Numbered from the stretch's first letter, positions 32,732 through 42,971 are shown. The stretch is 64,000 bases of DNA from Mammaliicoccus vitulinus (GCF_029024305.1 NZ_CP118974.1:558001-622000), one strand, 5' to 3'. Notes: generated from the letters alone by a model not told the origin. Numbers and translations are program-made.

Positions 32732-33499
32732 ATGAAAAAGTTATTAATATTTGCCGTAGCATTACTTCTTGTATTAGCTGGTTGTAGTACGGAATCTAAT
32801 CAGGATAAAGCTAAAAAAGAAACTGAAAGTAAGACTTTAACAGTTTCGGCAGCAGCAAGTTTAACAGATGTATCGAAAGCGCTAGAAAAGGAATTCAATA
32901 AAAAGCATCCTAATACGCATATTAAATTTAATTATGGTGGTTCAGGAAGTTTACGTAAACAAGTAGAGGCTGGAGCAGATGTAGACGTGATAATGTCAGC
33001 AAATACATCAGATGTCGATAAACTACAAGATAATGATAAAGTATCTGAAGTTTATGATTATGCTAAAAACAAATTAATTATTATAAAATATAAAAATTCT
33101 GATATAAAAGAATTGAGAGATATTACTTCACCTAAAAAAGTGGCTCTTGGAGAAGAAAAAAGTGTGCCAGCAGGCCATTATGCTCTTGAGTATATGAAAA
33201 AAGAAGATTTATATGAAGGTATGACAAGTACATTTGTATTTGCTAAAGACGTGAAACAAGTATTGAATTATGTTCAAAAAGAAAATGCCGAAGCTGGCTT
33301 TGTATATGAAACTGATTTATATAAAGGAAAAGATAAAAAAGCAGATAATGTTGTTAAATTATCAGATGCACCTTTAAATGAACCAATTATATATAGAGCA
33401 GGACTCGTTACAGATAATAAAGAAGCGAAAGAATGGTTTGATTTCTTAAAATCTAAAGAAGCGAAAGAAATTTTAAAAGAATATCACTTTGAAGGTTAG
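32732..33499 (+). CDS. modA: Molybdate-binding lipoprotein ModA
   Basis: Extracellular molybdate-binding lipoprotein (255 residues) of the ModABC importer. Lipobox LAGC gives lipidation at Cys18. The binding-protein fold shows VSAAASLTDVSKALEKEF and FNYGGSGSLRKQVEAGADVDV, where Ser residues bind the oxyanion in relatives, and VPAGHYALEYM. AGAGAGGAACGAG precedes the ATG. It starts a three-gene operon, 11 bases before modB, that feeds the molybdenum cofactor pathway encoded downstream. The leader also contains a mini-frame (GTG AAA AAA TAA at 32644) behind AAGGAG. Confidence 0.92.
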   Translation: MKKLLIFAVALLLVLAGCSTESNQDKAKKETESKTLTVSAAASLTDVSKALEKEFNKKHPNTHIKFNYGGSGSLRKQVEAGADVDVIMSANTSDVDKLQDNDKVSEVYDYAKNKLIIIKYKNSDIKELRDITSPKKVALGEEKSVPAGHYALEYMKKEDLYEGMTSTFVFAKDVKQVLNYVQKENAEAGFVYETDLYKGKDKKADNVVKLSDAPLNEPIIYRAGLVTDNKEAKEWFDFLKSKEAKEILKEYHFEG

Positions 33500-33510
33500 G
33501 AGATAAAGCT

Positions 33511-34179
33511 ATGCCAGACTTAACACCATTATGGATATCCGTTAAAGTAACATTAATTAGTACGATCATCGTATGTATCCTAGGTATCACTCTGGCTAAA
33601 CTGATGTTTAACTATAAAGGTAAATTAAAGCCCATTATCGAAAGTGTCATCATGTTACCAATTGTATTACCACCAACTGTTATGGGTTTTATATTGCTTA
33701 TTATATTTTCAAAAAATCAATTTTTCGGACAACTGTTAGATAATGTATTTCATATTAATGTCATTTTTTCGTGGATTGGTGCTGTCATTGCAGCCATTAT
33801 TGTGAGCTTACCTTTAATGTATCAACATGTTATCAATGGTTTTCAAGCGATAAATCCAAAAATGCTCAACTCAGCTAGAACTATGGGAGCGAGTGAAGGA
33901 AAGATATTTAGAACGATTGTATTACCTTTGGCGAAGCGGTCTATATTCTCAGGTGTTGTCATGAGTTTTGCTAGAGGACTCGGAGAATTTGGCGCTACAC
34001 TTATGATTGCTGGATACATTCCAGGATTAACGAACACGCTTCCTTTAGAAATATATTTCTTAGTGCAGTCAGGCGAAGAACATAAGGCATGGCTATGGGT
34101 AATAGTATTGATAACTTTTGCTATATGTGTAATAAGTACGATTAATTTATTAAATCAAAAGCATCATAAGTGGGAGTAG
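33511..34179 (+). CDS. modB: Molybdate ABC permease ModB
   Basis: Membrane channel of the molybdate importer, 222 residues with about five hydrophobic segments. The coupling-loop motif ARTMGASEGKIFRTIVLPLAKR (about residues 121-142, shown in overlapping parts with SARTMGASEG) and GFARGLGEFGATLMIAG type C-terminal segment (here SFARGLGEFGATLMIAGYI) are characteristic of ModB. GGAGATAAAGCT precedes the ATG. modC starts 6 bases after its stop. Confidence 0.92.
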   Translation: MPDLTPLWISVKVTLISTIIVCILGITLAKLMFNYKGKLKPIIESVIMLPIVLPPTVMGFILLIIFSKNQFFGQLLDNVFHINVIFSWIGAVIAAIIVSLPLMYQHVINGFQAINPKMLNSARTMGASEGKIFRTIVLPLAKRSIFSGVVMSFARGLGEFGATLMIAGYIPGLTNTLPLEIYFLVQSGEEHKAWLWVIVLITFAICVISTINLLNQKHHKWE

Positions 34180-34185
34180 ATATTT

Positions 34186-34785
34186 ATGATTAATATTTCT
34201 ATAAAAAAATCCATTAAAGATAGAACAATCAAATTAAATATCGAGTCTTCACAACCTAAAATTTATGCAGTTGTAGGTAAATCTGGTATTGGCAAATCTA
34301 CTTTGTTAAATATCATTGCAGGTCTGACAGAAGCAGATGAATGTAAAATTATTATACAGAACAAAACATTAAGTGACGGTAACCATCTTATAAAAGTTCA
34401 AGAAAGAAAAATTGGATATTTATTTCAAGACTATCAACTATTTCCACATATGACCGTTCAAGAAAATATTCATTATATGAAGTCAGCAAGCAAAGAAACG
34501 GAACAGTTGATCAATCAGTTACGAATCAGTAATTGTTTAAATCAATACCCTTCAACGTTATCGGGTGGAGAATCCCAAAGAGTAGCATTATGTAGGGTAT
34601 TAAGCGTAAAGCCGAACTTGCTGTTATTAGATGAGCCATTTTCGAGTTTGGATGATGAGACTAAAGAAGAAGGAATGGCACTTATAAAATCTATATTTAG
34701 GACGTGGCAAATTCCAATTATTCTTGTATCTCATTCTAAAAAAGAAGTTCAAACATTAGCAGATGAAATAATAGAAATAAAATAA
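34186..34785 (+). CDS. modC: Molybdate ABC importer ATPase ModC (short form)
   Basis: ATPase of the molybdate importer. The 199 residues hold Walker A GKSGIGKST (about 31-39), Q-loop LFQDYQLFPHM, signature LSGGESQRVAL, Walker B LLLLDEPFSSLDD and switch histidine LVSHSKKEV. The C-terminal molybdate-binding MOP/TOBE domain of E. coli ModC is missing, so feedback by bound molybdate is not expected; short ModC proteins are usual in staphylococci. GGGAGTAGATATTT precedes the ATG. Last gene of modABC, followed by a terminator. Confidence 0.9.
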   Translation: MINISIKKSIKDRTIKLNIESSQPKIYAVVGKSGIGKSTLLNIIAGLTEADECKIIIQNKTLSDGNHLIKVQERKIGYLFQDYQLFPHMTVQENIHYMKSASKETEQLINQLRISNCLNQYPSTLSGGESQRVALCRVLSVKPNLLLLDEPFSSLDDETKEEGMALIKSIFRTWQIPIILVSHSKKEVQTLADEIIEIK

Positions 34786-34793
34786 AAAATCTC

Positions 34794-34842
34794 AGACTGT
34801 CGATAAAGTCACTTAAAGTGAACTTGTCGGCAGTCTTTTTTT
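34794..34842 (+). terminator. modABC terminator
   Basis: AGACTGTCGA (34794-34803) pairs with TCGGCAGTCT (34827-34836) with G-T pairs, over an inner CACTT/AAGTG stem, then seven Ts. Confidence 0.85.
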
Positions 34843-34884
34843 GCTCACGTATTCCTCAGACAGCATTATACAAAATCATGAGAA

Positions 34885-34949
34885 TAGGGATTTCATAAGG
34901 AACTATAGGTAATCCCCTAATATAAAAAGTTTGTGAAAAAAAATACAAT
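34885..34949 (+). promoter_or_regulatory. narG promoter: NreC sites, Rex-like site, -10
   Basis: TAGGG half-site (34885-34889); NreC-like palindrome TAGGTAATCCCCTA (34906-34919), whose other strand reads TAGGG-GATT-ACCTA (9 of 10 to TAGGG-N4-CCCTA); Rex-like TTGTGAA-AAAA-AATACAA (34931-34948); -10 TACAAT (34944-34949). No good -35 exists, as expected of an activator-dependent promoter. Confidence 0.7.
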
Positions 34950-34990
34950 TAATTTAGATAATAAAGGGCAATTATTAGGAGGTTCTATCG

Positions 34991-37900
34991 ATGTCTAAAT
35001 TAGGTTTGAAATTCTTTAAGCCAACTGAAAAATTTAATGGTAACTGGTCGATTTTAGAAGAGAAAAGTAGAGAATGGGAAAAGATGTATAGAGAGCGATG
35101 GAGTCATGACAAAGTGGTTAGGACTACACATGGTGTTAACTGTACTGGATCATGTTCGTGGAAAGTTTTCGTGAAAAATGGTGTTATAACATGGGAGAAT
35201 CAACAGATTGATTATCCTTCATGTGGACCTGACATGCCTGAATTTGAACCGAGAGGATGTCCTCGTGGTGCTTCTTTTTCATGGTATGAATATAGCCCGT
35301 TACGTGTGAAATTCCCTTATGTTAGAGGGAAACTTTGGAAATTATGGAAAGCTGCTTTAAGTGAATTTGGTGATCCTGTTGTTGCTTGGGCATCTATTGT
35401 AGAAGATGAAAGCAAAGCGGAAATATACAAAAGCGCTAGAGGTAAAGGTGGGCACGTAAGAGTTAATTGGAGAGACGTTACACAACTCATCGCCGCACAA
35501 ATTATTTATACGGTTAAAAAGTTTGGTCCTGATAGAATAGCTGGATTTACGCCTATACCTGCGATGTCTATGATCAGTTATGCTTCTGGAGCTCGCTTTA
35601 TCTCTTTATTAGGTGGAGAAATGTTGAGCTTTTATGACTGGTATGCCGATTTGCCACCTGCATCTCCACAAATATGGGGTGAACAAACAGACGTACCTGA
35701 ATCTAGTGATTGGTATAACGCTGGTTATATTATTATGTGGGGCTCAAACGTGCCACTTACAAGAACACCTGATGCGCATTTTATGACTGAAGTTCGTTAT
35801 AAAGGTACAAAAGTTGTATCAGTAGCACCGGATTATGCTGAAAATGTGAAATTCGCTGATAATTGGTTAGCTCCAAATCCAGGTACTGATGCAGCATTGG
35901 CTCAAGCGATGACACACGTCATACTTCAAGAATATTATGAAGATAAGCAAGAAGAAATGTTTATAAATTATTCGAAACAATATACAGATATGCCTTTCGT
36001 TATTCAATTAGAAAAGCATGGAGAAGGATATAAAGCAGGCAGATTTTTAAGATCCAGTGATTTAGGTATGGAAACTGAACATGCTGAATGGAAACCTGTT
36101 GTATATGATCAAAATACTGAAAAGCTTGTGATACCTAATGGAACAATGGGACAACGATATGAAGAAGGCGTTAAGTGGAATCTTAACTTAGAAAACGAAG
36201 ATGGTTCAAAGATTGATCCAGCATTAACGTTGAAAGAACACAATTCAAAATTGATGACGATTCAATTTCCTTATTTTGATAATACAGGAAATGGCATTTT
36301 TGAAAGACCGATTTTAGCTAAAGAAATTGAAAATCAACACGGTGAAAAAATTTATATAGCAACGATATATGATTTAATGACAAGCCAATACGGTGTAAAA
36401 AGATTTAATCATCCTCTTGAAGCTTCAAGTTATGAAGATGAAAATTCATTCTATTCACCTAAATGGCAAGAAAAAATAACAGGTGTTAAATCTTCTGTTG
36501 TCACTCAAGTTGCAAGAGAGTTTGCTCAAAATGCAATTGATACACAAGGGCGTTCAATGATTATTATGGGAGCTGGCATCAATCATTGGTTTAACTCAGA
36601 TACAATATATCGTTCGATTTTAAACCTCGTTATGCTGTGTGGTTGCCAAGGTGTAAATGGTGGTGGATGGGCGCACTATGTAGGACAAGAAAAGTGTAGA
36701 CCTATAGAAGGTTGGTCAACAATTGCCTTTGCAAAAGATTGGCAAGGTCCACCAAGATTACAGAATGCGACAAGTTGGTTTTATTTTGCTACTGACCAAT
36801 GGAAATACGAAGAATCGGGTGTCGATAAATTACAATCACCGTTATCAAATGAATTAAAGCATCAGCATCCTGCAGATTACAATGTGTTGGCAGCGAGATT
36901 AGGCTGGTTACCATCATATCCACAATTTGATTGTAATAGCTTATTATTTGGCGAAGAAGCGAAAGAAGCAGGTGACGATTCAAACGACACAATCATTAAA
37001 AATGCTGTAGAATCTGTGAAAAAGAAAAAGACAAAATTTGCTATAGAAGATCCAGATGCGAAACAAAATCATCCTAAAACATTATTTGTTTGGCGTTCAA
37101 ATTTAATTTCAAGTTCTGCCAAAGGACAAGAATATTTCATGAAGCATTTATTAGGTGCTAAATCTGGTTTGTTAGCAAATCCTAATGAAACTGAAAAGCC
37201 AGAAGAAATTATTTGGAGAGAAGAAACAAATGGCAAATTAGACTTGTTAGTTGCTTTAGATTTCAGAATGACAGCGACACCTTTATATGCAGATATCGTT
37301 CTACCAGCAGCAACTTGGTATGAAAAGCATGATATTTCTTCAACGGATATGCATCCATTTATTCATCCATTTAACCCAGCAGTCGATCCGTTATGGGAAT
37401 CTAAATCAGATTGGGATATTTTCAAAACTTTATCTAAATCTGTATCAGAATTATCTAAGACGCATATGAAAGGGACATTTAAAGACGTTGTAACAACACC
37501 GTTAGCGCATGATTCTAAACAAGAGATTTCAACACCATACGGTATCGTAAAAGACTGGTCAAAAGGTGAAATAGACGCAATACCAGGTAAAACGATGCCT
37601 GGATTTGCAGTAGTTGAGAGAGACTATACGGCTATATACGATAAATACATTTCTGTTGGACCGTTATTAGAAAAAGGGAAAATTGGCGCTCACGGCATAA
37701 GCTTTTCTGTTAAAGAACAGTATGATGAATTAAAAATTATGTTAGATACTTGGGAAGATGACACAGTTAAAAACGGCTTGCCAAAAATGGATACAGCAAG
37801 AAAAGTAGCAGACGTTATATTAAACGTTTCATCAGCTTCAAATGGGAAAGTGTCTCAAAAATCATACGACGACTTGGAAGAACAAACAGGCATGACACTT

Positions 37901-38662
37901 AAAGATATTTCAGCTGAACGTGCTTCTGAAAAAATTACATTCCAAAATATTACGGCTCAACCTAGAGAAGTGATACCTACAGCAGTCTTCCCAGGGTCAA
38001 ATAAATTAGGTAGAAGATATTCGCCATTTACTACGAATATTGAACGTTATGTACCATTTAGAACATTGACTGGAAGACAAAGTTATTATATTGATCACGA
38101 AGTATTCTTACAGTTTGGAGAGAACTTACCTGTTTATAAACCGACATTGCCTCCAATGGTGTTTGGAACGAAAGACAAACAAATAAAAGGCGGTGTTGAC
38201 ACGCTTGTATTGAGATATTTAACGCCTCACGGAAAGTGGAATATACATTCAACATATCAAGATAACCTTCATATGTTAACGCTGTTTAGAGGTGGACCGA
38301 CAGTATGGATTTCAAAAGAAGATGCGATGGCAAATGATATTAATGATAATGATTGGCTCGAAGTATATAACAGAAACGGTGTTGTAACGGCAAGAGCAGT
38401 TGTATCACATAGAATGCCAAGAGGAACAATGTTTATGTACCATGCTCAAGATAAACATATTGAAACACCAGGTTCTGAAATTACAGATACGCGTGGAGGC
38501 TCTCATAATGCACCAACCCGTATACATTTGAAACCAACACAATTAGTCGGTGGTTATGCGCAAATTAGTTACGGTTTTAATTACTATGGTCCTATCGGTA
38601 ACCAAAGAGATGTATATGTTGCGATTAGAAAAATGAAGGAGGTAGATTGGCTTGAAGATTAA
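34991..38662 (+). CDS. narG: Respiratory nitrate reductase, alpha subunit NarG
   Basis: Catalytic subunit that reduces nitrate to nitrite with electrons from NarH, on the cytoplasmic face of the membrane. At 1223 residues it is full length. His47, Cys51, Cys55 and Cys90 form the FS0 [4Fe-4S] site (E. coli His49, Cys53, Cys57, Cys92). Asp221 in WYADLPPASPQIW is the molybdenum ligand counterpart of Asp222. The protein carries bis-MGD, made by the mob/moa/moe genes downstream. AGGAGGTTCTATCG precedes the ATG. It overlaps narH by 11 bases. Expression is predicted to depend on NreC and low oxygen. Confidence 0.97.
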   Translation: MSKLGLKFFKPTEKFNGNWSILEEKSREWEKMYRERWSHDKVVRTTHGVNCTGSCSWKVFVKNGVITWENQQIDYPSCGPDMPEFEPRGCPRGASFSWYEYSPLRVKFPYVRGKLWKLWKAALSEFGDPVVAWASIVEDESKAEIYKSARGKGGHVRVNWRDVTQLIAAQIIYTVKKFGPDRIAGFTPIPAMSMISYASGARFISLLGGEMLSFYDWYADLPPASPQIWGEQTDVPESSDWYNAGYIIMWGSNVPLTRTPDAHFMTEVRYKGTKVVSVAPDYAENVKFADNWLAPNPGTDAALAQAMTHVILQEYYEDKQEEMFINYSKQYTDMPFVIQLEKHGEGYKAGRFLRSSDLGMETEHAEWKPVVYDQNTEKLVIPNGTMGQRYEEGVKWNLNLENEDGSKIDPALTLKEHNSKLMTIQFPYFDNTGNGIFERPILAKEIENQHGEKIYIATIYDLMTSQYGVKRFNHPLEASSYEDENSFYSPKWQEKITGVKSSVVTQVAREFAQNAIDTQGRSMIIMGAGINHWFNSDTIYRSILNLVMLCGCQGVNGGGWAHYVGQEKCRPIEGWSTIAFAKDWQGPPRLQNATSWFYFATDQWKYEESGVDKLQSPLSNELKHQHPADYNVLAARLGWLPSYPQFDCNSLLFGEEAKEAGDDSNDTIIKNAVESVKKKKTKFAIEDPDAKQNHPKTLFVWRSNLISSSAKGQEYFMKHLLGAKSGLLANPNETEKPEEIIWREETNGKLDLLVALDFRMTATPLYADIVLPAATWYEKHDISSTDMHPFIHPFNPAVDPLWESKSDWDIFKTLSKSVSELSKTHMKGTFKDVVTTPLAHDSKQEISTPYGIVKDWSKGEIDAIPGKTMPGFAVVERDYTAIYDKYISVGPLLEKGKIGAHGISFSVKEQYDELKIMLDTWEDDTVKNGLPKMDTARKVADVILNVSSASNGKVSQKSYDDLEEQTGMTLKDISAERASEKITFQNITAQPREVIPTAVFPGSNKLGRRYSPFTTNIERYVPFRTLTGRQSYYIDHEVFLQFGENLPVYKPTLPPMVFGTKDKQIKGGVDTLVLRYLTPHGKWNIHSTYQDNLHMLTLFRGGPTVWISKEDAMANDINDNDWLEVYNRNGVVTARAVVSHRMPRGTMFMYHAQDKHIETPGSEITDTRGGSHNAPTRIHLKPTQLVGGYAQISYGFNYYGPIGNQRDVYVAIRKMKEVDWLED

Positions 38663-40208
38663 AGCACAAGTAGCTATGGTAATGAATTTAGATAAATGTA
38701 TCGGGTGCCATACGTGTAGTGTAACGTGTAAAAGCACATGGACGAACCGACCTGGTGCTGAATATATTTGGTTCAATAACGTAGAAACGAAACCAGGGAT
38801 AGGCTATCCGAAACGTTGGGAAGATCAAGAAACATATAAAGGTGGCTGGGTGCTTAATAAAAAAGGGAAATTAGAATTAAAATCAGGTAGTAAATTGTCT
38901 AAAATTGCGCTTGGTAAAATATTCTACAATCCAGATATGCCTGAAATGAAAGACTATTATGAACCATGGACATATAACTATAAGCATTTAACGACAGCTA
39001 AAGAAAGCGAGCATTCTCCAGTAGCAAAAGCAGAATCTGTTATTTCTGGTAAGAAGTTAGATATTAAATGGGGACCAAACTGGGAAGATGATTTAGCTGG
39101 TGCGCATGTAACTGGACCAACTGATCCTAACATTCAAAAAATAGAAGAAGAAATCAAATTTAATTTTGACCAAACATTTATGATGTATTTACCAAGACTA
39201 TGTGAACATTGCTTAAATCCAAGCTGTGTAGCTTCATGTCCTTCAGGCGCAATGTATAAAAGAGATGAAGATGGCATAGTACTTGTAGACCAAGATGCAT
39301 GTCGTGGTTGGAGATATTGTATGACAGGTTGTCCTTATAAAAAAGTGTATTTTAACTGGAAAACAAATAAAGCGGAAAAATGTACATTCTGTTTTCCAAG
39401 AGTGGAAGCGGGCTTACCGACAGTTTGTTCTGAAACTTGTACAGGTCGTATGCGTTATTTAGGTGTATTGCTTTATGATGCTGATAAAGTTCAAGAAGCG
39501 GCTTCCGCTGAAAATGAACAAGACTTATATCAAAAACAACTAGATTTATTTTTAGATCCATTTGATGAAGATATTATCCAACAAGCAGAAAAAGATGGCA
39601 TAACTCAAGACTGGATTGAAGCAGCTCAAAATTCACCAGTATACAAATTAGCCATTGAATATAAATTAGCATTTCCATTACATCCAGAATATAGAACATT
39701 ACCAATGGTTTGGTATTGCCCGCCATTAAGTCCGATTATGAATTATTTTGAAGGTAAAGATTCAATTAGAAATCCTGATATGATATTCCCAGCAATTGAA
39801 GAAATGAGATTACCAGTTCAGTATTTAGCTAATATGTTAACTGCTGGTGATACGAAAACAGTTAAAGAAGCGTTGCAAAGAATGGCGATGATGCGTAGTT
39901 ATATGAGAGCAAAATCTAGCGGTAAAGAATTTGATATATCTAGATTAAAACGTGTAGGCCTTTCAGAAAGACAAACGAAAGATATGTACAGACTACTTGC
40001 CATTGCAAAGCATGAAGATCGTTTCGTTGTTCCGACTTCACATAAAGAAGGATACATGGATACGTATAGAGCACAAGGTAGCCAAGGCTACGGAGGAGAA
40101 ATGTTTGGTTCCAATTGTGACGGCTGTGGTGTTCAAGGATTACCAGAAAATAAATCTGGACAGGAAATTTATAACGAAAACTTCTATGGAGGGATTTTCC
40201 GTGATTAA
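38652..40208 (+). CDS. narH: Respiratory nitrate reductase, beta subunit NarH
   Basis: Electron-transfer subunit with four Fe-S clusters between NarI haem and NarG. Of 518 residues, the N-terminal ferredoxin motif is Cys16, Cys19, Cys22, Cys26. Middle motifs are CEHCLNPSCVASCPSG and CRGWRYCMTGCPYKK; the Trp in CRGW replaces a Cys and marks the [3Fe-4S] cluster as in E. coli. A fourth group is KCTFCFPRVEAGLPTVCSETC. The start is TTG 38652, 8 bases after AAGGAGG and inside narG; it gives MKIKAQVAMVMNLDKC, aligning with E. coli NarH. narJ starts 8 bases before its stop. Confidence 0.96.
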   Translation: MKIKAQVAMVMNLDKCIGCHTCSVTCKSTWTNRPGAEYIWFNNVETKPGIGYPKRWEDQETYKGGWVLNKKGKLELKSGSKLSKIALGKIFYNPDMPEMKDYYEPWTYNYKHLTTAKESEHSPVAKAESVISGKKLDIKWGPNWEDDLAGAHVTGPTDPNIQKIEEEIKFNFDQTFMMYLPRLCEHCLNPSCVASCPSGAMYKRDEDGIVLVDQDACRGWRYCMTGCPYKKVYFNWKTNKAEKCTFCFPRVEAGLPTVCSETCTGRMRYLGVLLYDADKVQEAASAENEQDLYQKQLDLFLDPFDEDIIQQAEKDGITQDWIEAAQNSPVYKLAIEYKLAFPLHPEYRTLPMVWYCPPLSPIMNYFEGKDSIRNPDMIFPAIEEMRLPVQYLANMLTAGDTKTVKEALQRMAMMRSYMRAKSSGKEFDISRLKRVGLSERQTKDMYRLLAIAKHEDRFVVPTSHKEGYMDTYRAQGSQGYGGEMFGSNCDGCGVQGLPENKSGQEIYNENFYGGIFRD

Positions 40209-40776
40209 TTTAGATGCTTTATATCAATTAAAAGAAAGCTTTGGCTTCTTCAGTAATCAGCTAACTTATCCAGAAAAATTAGATTTTCATCCTAAAGCCT
40301 TTGAAAGCGCATTTGATGAACAGCATCCTGGTTATGCGGAAATTCAACAATATTGGAAGAATATGCACGACATATCATTAGATGATATTCAAGAAGTATA
40401 TACGCGAACATTTGATTTTGAAAAAAAGACGACTTTATATATGACATATAATAAACTAACTGAACAAAAAGAAAGAGGACAAATGTTAGCGAGATTAAAA
40501 GTATTATATGAAATGTTTGGTTTAGAGATGCCTAAGAGTGAACTATCTGACTTTTTGCCTCTGATGCTGGAGTTTTTGTATGCTGCAGAATGGAGAGGTG
40601 ACAGCAGAGCACAAGAAAGCTTAACACTGGTCGTGATGGTGATAGAAGATGGTACTTATGAATTATTAAAAGCACTAGGAGAACAAAACAGTCCATACTT
40701 CCACCTTATAAAAGCACTGCGAGAAACTTTGAAATCATGTGTTGTAGAACAAGAGAAGGTGACAAATTGTGATTAA
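40201..40776 (+). CDS. narJ: Nitrate reductase assembly chaperone NarJ
   Basis: Cytoplasmic chaperone, not part of the final enzyme, that holds NarG until bis-MGD and FS0 are inserted. The 191-residue all-helical protein shows the TorD/NarJ pattern YPEKLDFHPKAFESAF and LPLMLEFLYAAEW. GTG 40201 lies after TGGAGGGATTTTCC and overlaps the narH end; a long in-frame extension upstream within narH was rejected. narI starts 8 bases before its stop, so H, J and I are translationally coupled. Confidence 0.93.
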   Translation: MINLDALYQLKESFGFFSNQLTYPEKLDFHPKAFESAFDEQHPGYAEIQQYWKNMHDISLDDIQEVYTRTFDFEKKTTLYMTYNKLTEQKERGQMLARLKVLYEMFGLEMPKSELSDFLPLMLEFLYAAEWRGDSRAQESLTLVVMVIEDGTYELLKALGEQNSPYFHLIKALRETLKSCVVEQEKVTNCD

Positions 40777-41449
40777 TCAATTTATATGGGTTATTTTCCC
40801 TTATTTATGTGTTGCAATATTTATAGTTGGCCATATCTTTAGATTTAAATACGATCAATTTTCTTGGACGGCAAAATCTAGTGAATTTATAGAGAAAAAG
40901 CAATTAATGTGGGGGAGTATTTTATTTCACTTAGGTATTATTCCTGTCATTTTTGGGCACATCGTCGGTTTAGGTGTGCCTGCAGAATGGCTAAGTGCTA
41001 TCGGTGTGAATGATCATATGTACCATATTGGAGCTGTATATATCGGAAGTATCTTCGGTATTGTGACGTTAATCGGGATGTTTTTGTTAACTGCTAGAAG
41101 AATTACGAAAGAAAATGTTAGAAGATTGAGCTCAGCTTCAGACATTCTTGTAAATTTATTATTACTAGCAATTGTATTTATGGGGTGTGTCGCAACATTA
41201 TGGACGAATGCGACAACGCCAGAATTCGATTATAGACAAACGATATCAGTATGGTTTAGAGGTTTGCTAATTTTTAAACCTGATGCTGCATTAATGACTC
41301 ATGTACCATGGACATTTAAAGCGCATATTATATTAGGGTTGTTCATAACGAGCATTTGGCCATTTACTAGATTGGTACATGTTTGGAGCGTTCCTTTAAA
41401 CTATTTTAGCAGAAGTTATATTATTTACAGAAAGCATAAAACGAATTAA
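40769..41449 (+). CDS. narI: Respiratory nitrate reductase, gamma subunit NarI
   Basis: Membrane cytochrome b that oxidises menaquinol and anchors NarGH; 226 residues, five membrane segments. The four haem ligands His54, His64, His186 and His204 correspond to His56, His66, His187 and His205 of E. coli, so both haems should be present. GTG start 40769 follows AGAAGGTGACAAATT and overlaps the narJ end. nreA starts 31 bases after its stop with no terminator between, so narGHJI and nreABC probably share transcripts. Confidence 0.95.
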   Translation: MINQFIWVIFPYLCVAIFIVGHIFRFKYDQFSWTAKSSEFIEKKQLMWGSILFHLGIIPVIFGHIVGLGVPAEWLSAIGVNDHMYHIGAVYIGSIFGIVTLIGMFLLTARRITKENVRRLSSASDILVNLLLLAIVFMGCVATLWTNATTPEFDYRQTISVWFRGLLIFKPDAALMTHVPWTFKAHIILGLFITSIWPFTRLVHVWSVPLNYFSRSYIIYRKHKTN

Positions 41450-41480
41450 ACTATAATTAAAATATGAAGGGGTGTTTAAA

Positions 41481-41924
41481 ATGTCTAATGATTTTAATTT
41501 TCAGGAACAACTTAATCAAATTCGTGCAACTTATGAATATGATTTTGTAGGATTAGCTATGTCTTCTGAGCAGTCTGCGCCTTTTCACATAAAATGGCGA
41601 TATGTATCTGGAAATTTGAATCATAGATATAAAAACATTGTATTAAGAAGCGGTCGAGGAATTGCAGGTATTGTCATAAAAAGTGGTAAACAAATAACGA
41701 TTCAAGATATGACAAATAGTCCATATCAGGATCAGTTATTTAACTATCCAATTATTCAGAGCGAACAATTAACGGCACTTGTAGCTATGCCTTTATGGAG
41801 ACAAAATAGAGTGTGTGGCGTGCTTTTGTTTGGACAACGTGATAATAAACCATTACCTGAAAATGATGTTACCCATTTTAAACGTTTTGGACCATTTTAT
41901 GGAAAGGATATGATTAATTCATGA
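41481..41924 (+). CDS. nreA: Nitrate receptor NreA
   Basis: GAF-domain protein (147 residues) that binds nitrate and, when empty, inhibits autophosphorylation of NreB; nitrate relieves this. Conserved stretches include VLRSGRGIAGIVIKSGKQI and ALVAMPLWRQNRVCGVLLFGQ, typical of NreA. ATG 41481 follows AAGGGGTGTTTAAA; a GTG three codons up (41472) overlaps the ribosome site. Its stop overlaps the nreB start, so sensor components are coupled. The function is established in S. carnosus. Confidence 0.93.
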   Translation: MSNDFNFQEQLNQIRATYEYDFVGLAMSSEQSAPFHIKWRYVSGNLNHRYKNIVLRSGRGIAGIVIKSGKQITIQDMTNSPYQDQLFNYPIIQSEQLTALVAMPLWRQNRVCGVLLFGQRDNKPLPENDVTHFKRFGPFYGKDMINS

Positions 41925-42955
41925 GCTCAGAAGATTCATCTATTTTGACGAATATACTTAAACAATACTATGAAAAAACAAGCGAGATGATAGTGTTTTT
42001 AAATAGTAAAGGTCAAATTATTAATATGAATGAAGCTGCTAGAAAAGTGATCTCAGAAGATAATCAATCATCATTAACACACCCGATTTGTAGCCGTTGC
42101 GAAGGGTATTCTAATGAGTATGCACTTCAATCATGTAGAGATTGCTTTTTAGAATCTTCTAAAATTGGAAATACGAGTTTTCAAGTGTTTATGCAAACGA
42201 ATAGTGGTACTGTTGAGCCTTTTACAGCAACTTATCAAACGATCAGTCAAGAAGATGATATTAAAGTTTATACATTACAAAATGTATCTCCACAAATTGA
42301 AAGACAACAAAAGCTTCATCAACAGACGATGATGCAAAAAACGATTTCCGCACAAGAAAATGAACGTAAAAGAATTTCAAGAGAATTACATGATGGCGTT
42401 GTTCAAGAATTAATAAATGTAAGTGTTGAATTAAGATTACTTAAGTATCAAGACAACATTGATCAATTAAAAACGCAGTCACACCAAATTGAAAATTTAA
42501 TGTCTAGTTTGATTGACGATATACGAAATTTATCATTGGAACTAAGACCATCTTCTTTAGATGATTTAGGTTTAAATGCAGCATTTAAATCATATTTTAA
42601 ACAACTAGAGAAAAACTTTGGATTCATTGTTCATTATCATTATGATTCATCAGTAGAACGTTTTAATTCAGAAATAGAAACTGTCGTGTATAGAATTGTA
42701 CAAGAAGCCGTATTTAATTCTTTAAAATACGCTAATGTAGACAGTGTGGATGTTCATATGACGTGTGATGGTCATGTTATTGAAGTTGAAATTGCTGACC
42801 AAGGGACTGGATTCGTACTAGGCAGTGAGCCTAAAGGTTCGGGACTCGGTATTTACGGTATGCAAGAACGTGCTGAAATTGTCGGTGGTAAAGTGAATAT
42901 TGAGAGCAAGCTCGGAAAAGGTACGAACATAAAATTAAATGTACCAATAGTATAA
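41921..42955 (+). CDS. nreB: Oxygen-sensing histidine kinase NreB
   Basis: Cytoplasmic histidine kinase of 344 residues. An N-terminal PAS domain carries four cysteines, Cys57, Cys60, Cys72 and Cys75 (S. carnosus Cys59, Cys62, Cys74, Cys77), for an O2-labile [4Fe-4S] cluster. The HisKA_3 motif [15 protein letters not shown] has the phosphorylated His157, and the ATPase part contains [11 protein letters not shown] and [18 protein letters not shown]. With the cluster intact (no oxygen) it phosphorylates NreC. It overlaps nreA and precedes nreC by 16 bases. Confidence 0.95.
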   Translation: MSSEDSSILTNILKQYYEKTSEMIVFLNSKGQIINMNEAARKVISEDNQSSLTHPICSRCEGYSNEYALQSCRDCFLESSKIGNTSFQVFMQTNSGTVEPFTATYQTISQEDDIKVYTLQNVSPQIERQQKLHQQTMMQKTISAQENERKRISRELHDGVVQELINVSVELRLLKYQDNIDQLKTQSHQIENLMSSLIDDIRNLSLELRPSSLDDLGLNAAFKSYFKQLEKNFGFIVHYHYDSSVERFNSEIETVVYRIVQEAVFNSLKYANVDSVDVHMTCDGHVIEVEIADQGTGFVLGSEPKGSGLGIYGMQERAEIVGGKVNIESKLGKGTNIKLNVPIV

Positions 42956-42971
42956 TGCTGGGGGAAGAAAC

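Noticed and set aside
34186..34785. ModC looks truncated (no MOP domain)
   Set aside because: All ABC motifs are complete and short ModC proteins are usual in staphylococci.
39298..39345. Trp in place of a cluster cysteine in NarH (CRGWRYC)
   Set aside because: This is the normal [3Fe-4S] site of NarH in other bacteria.
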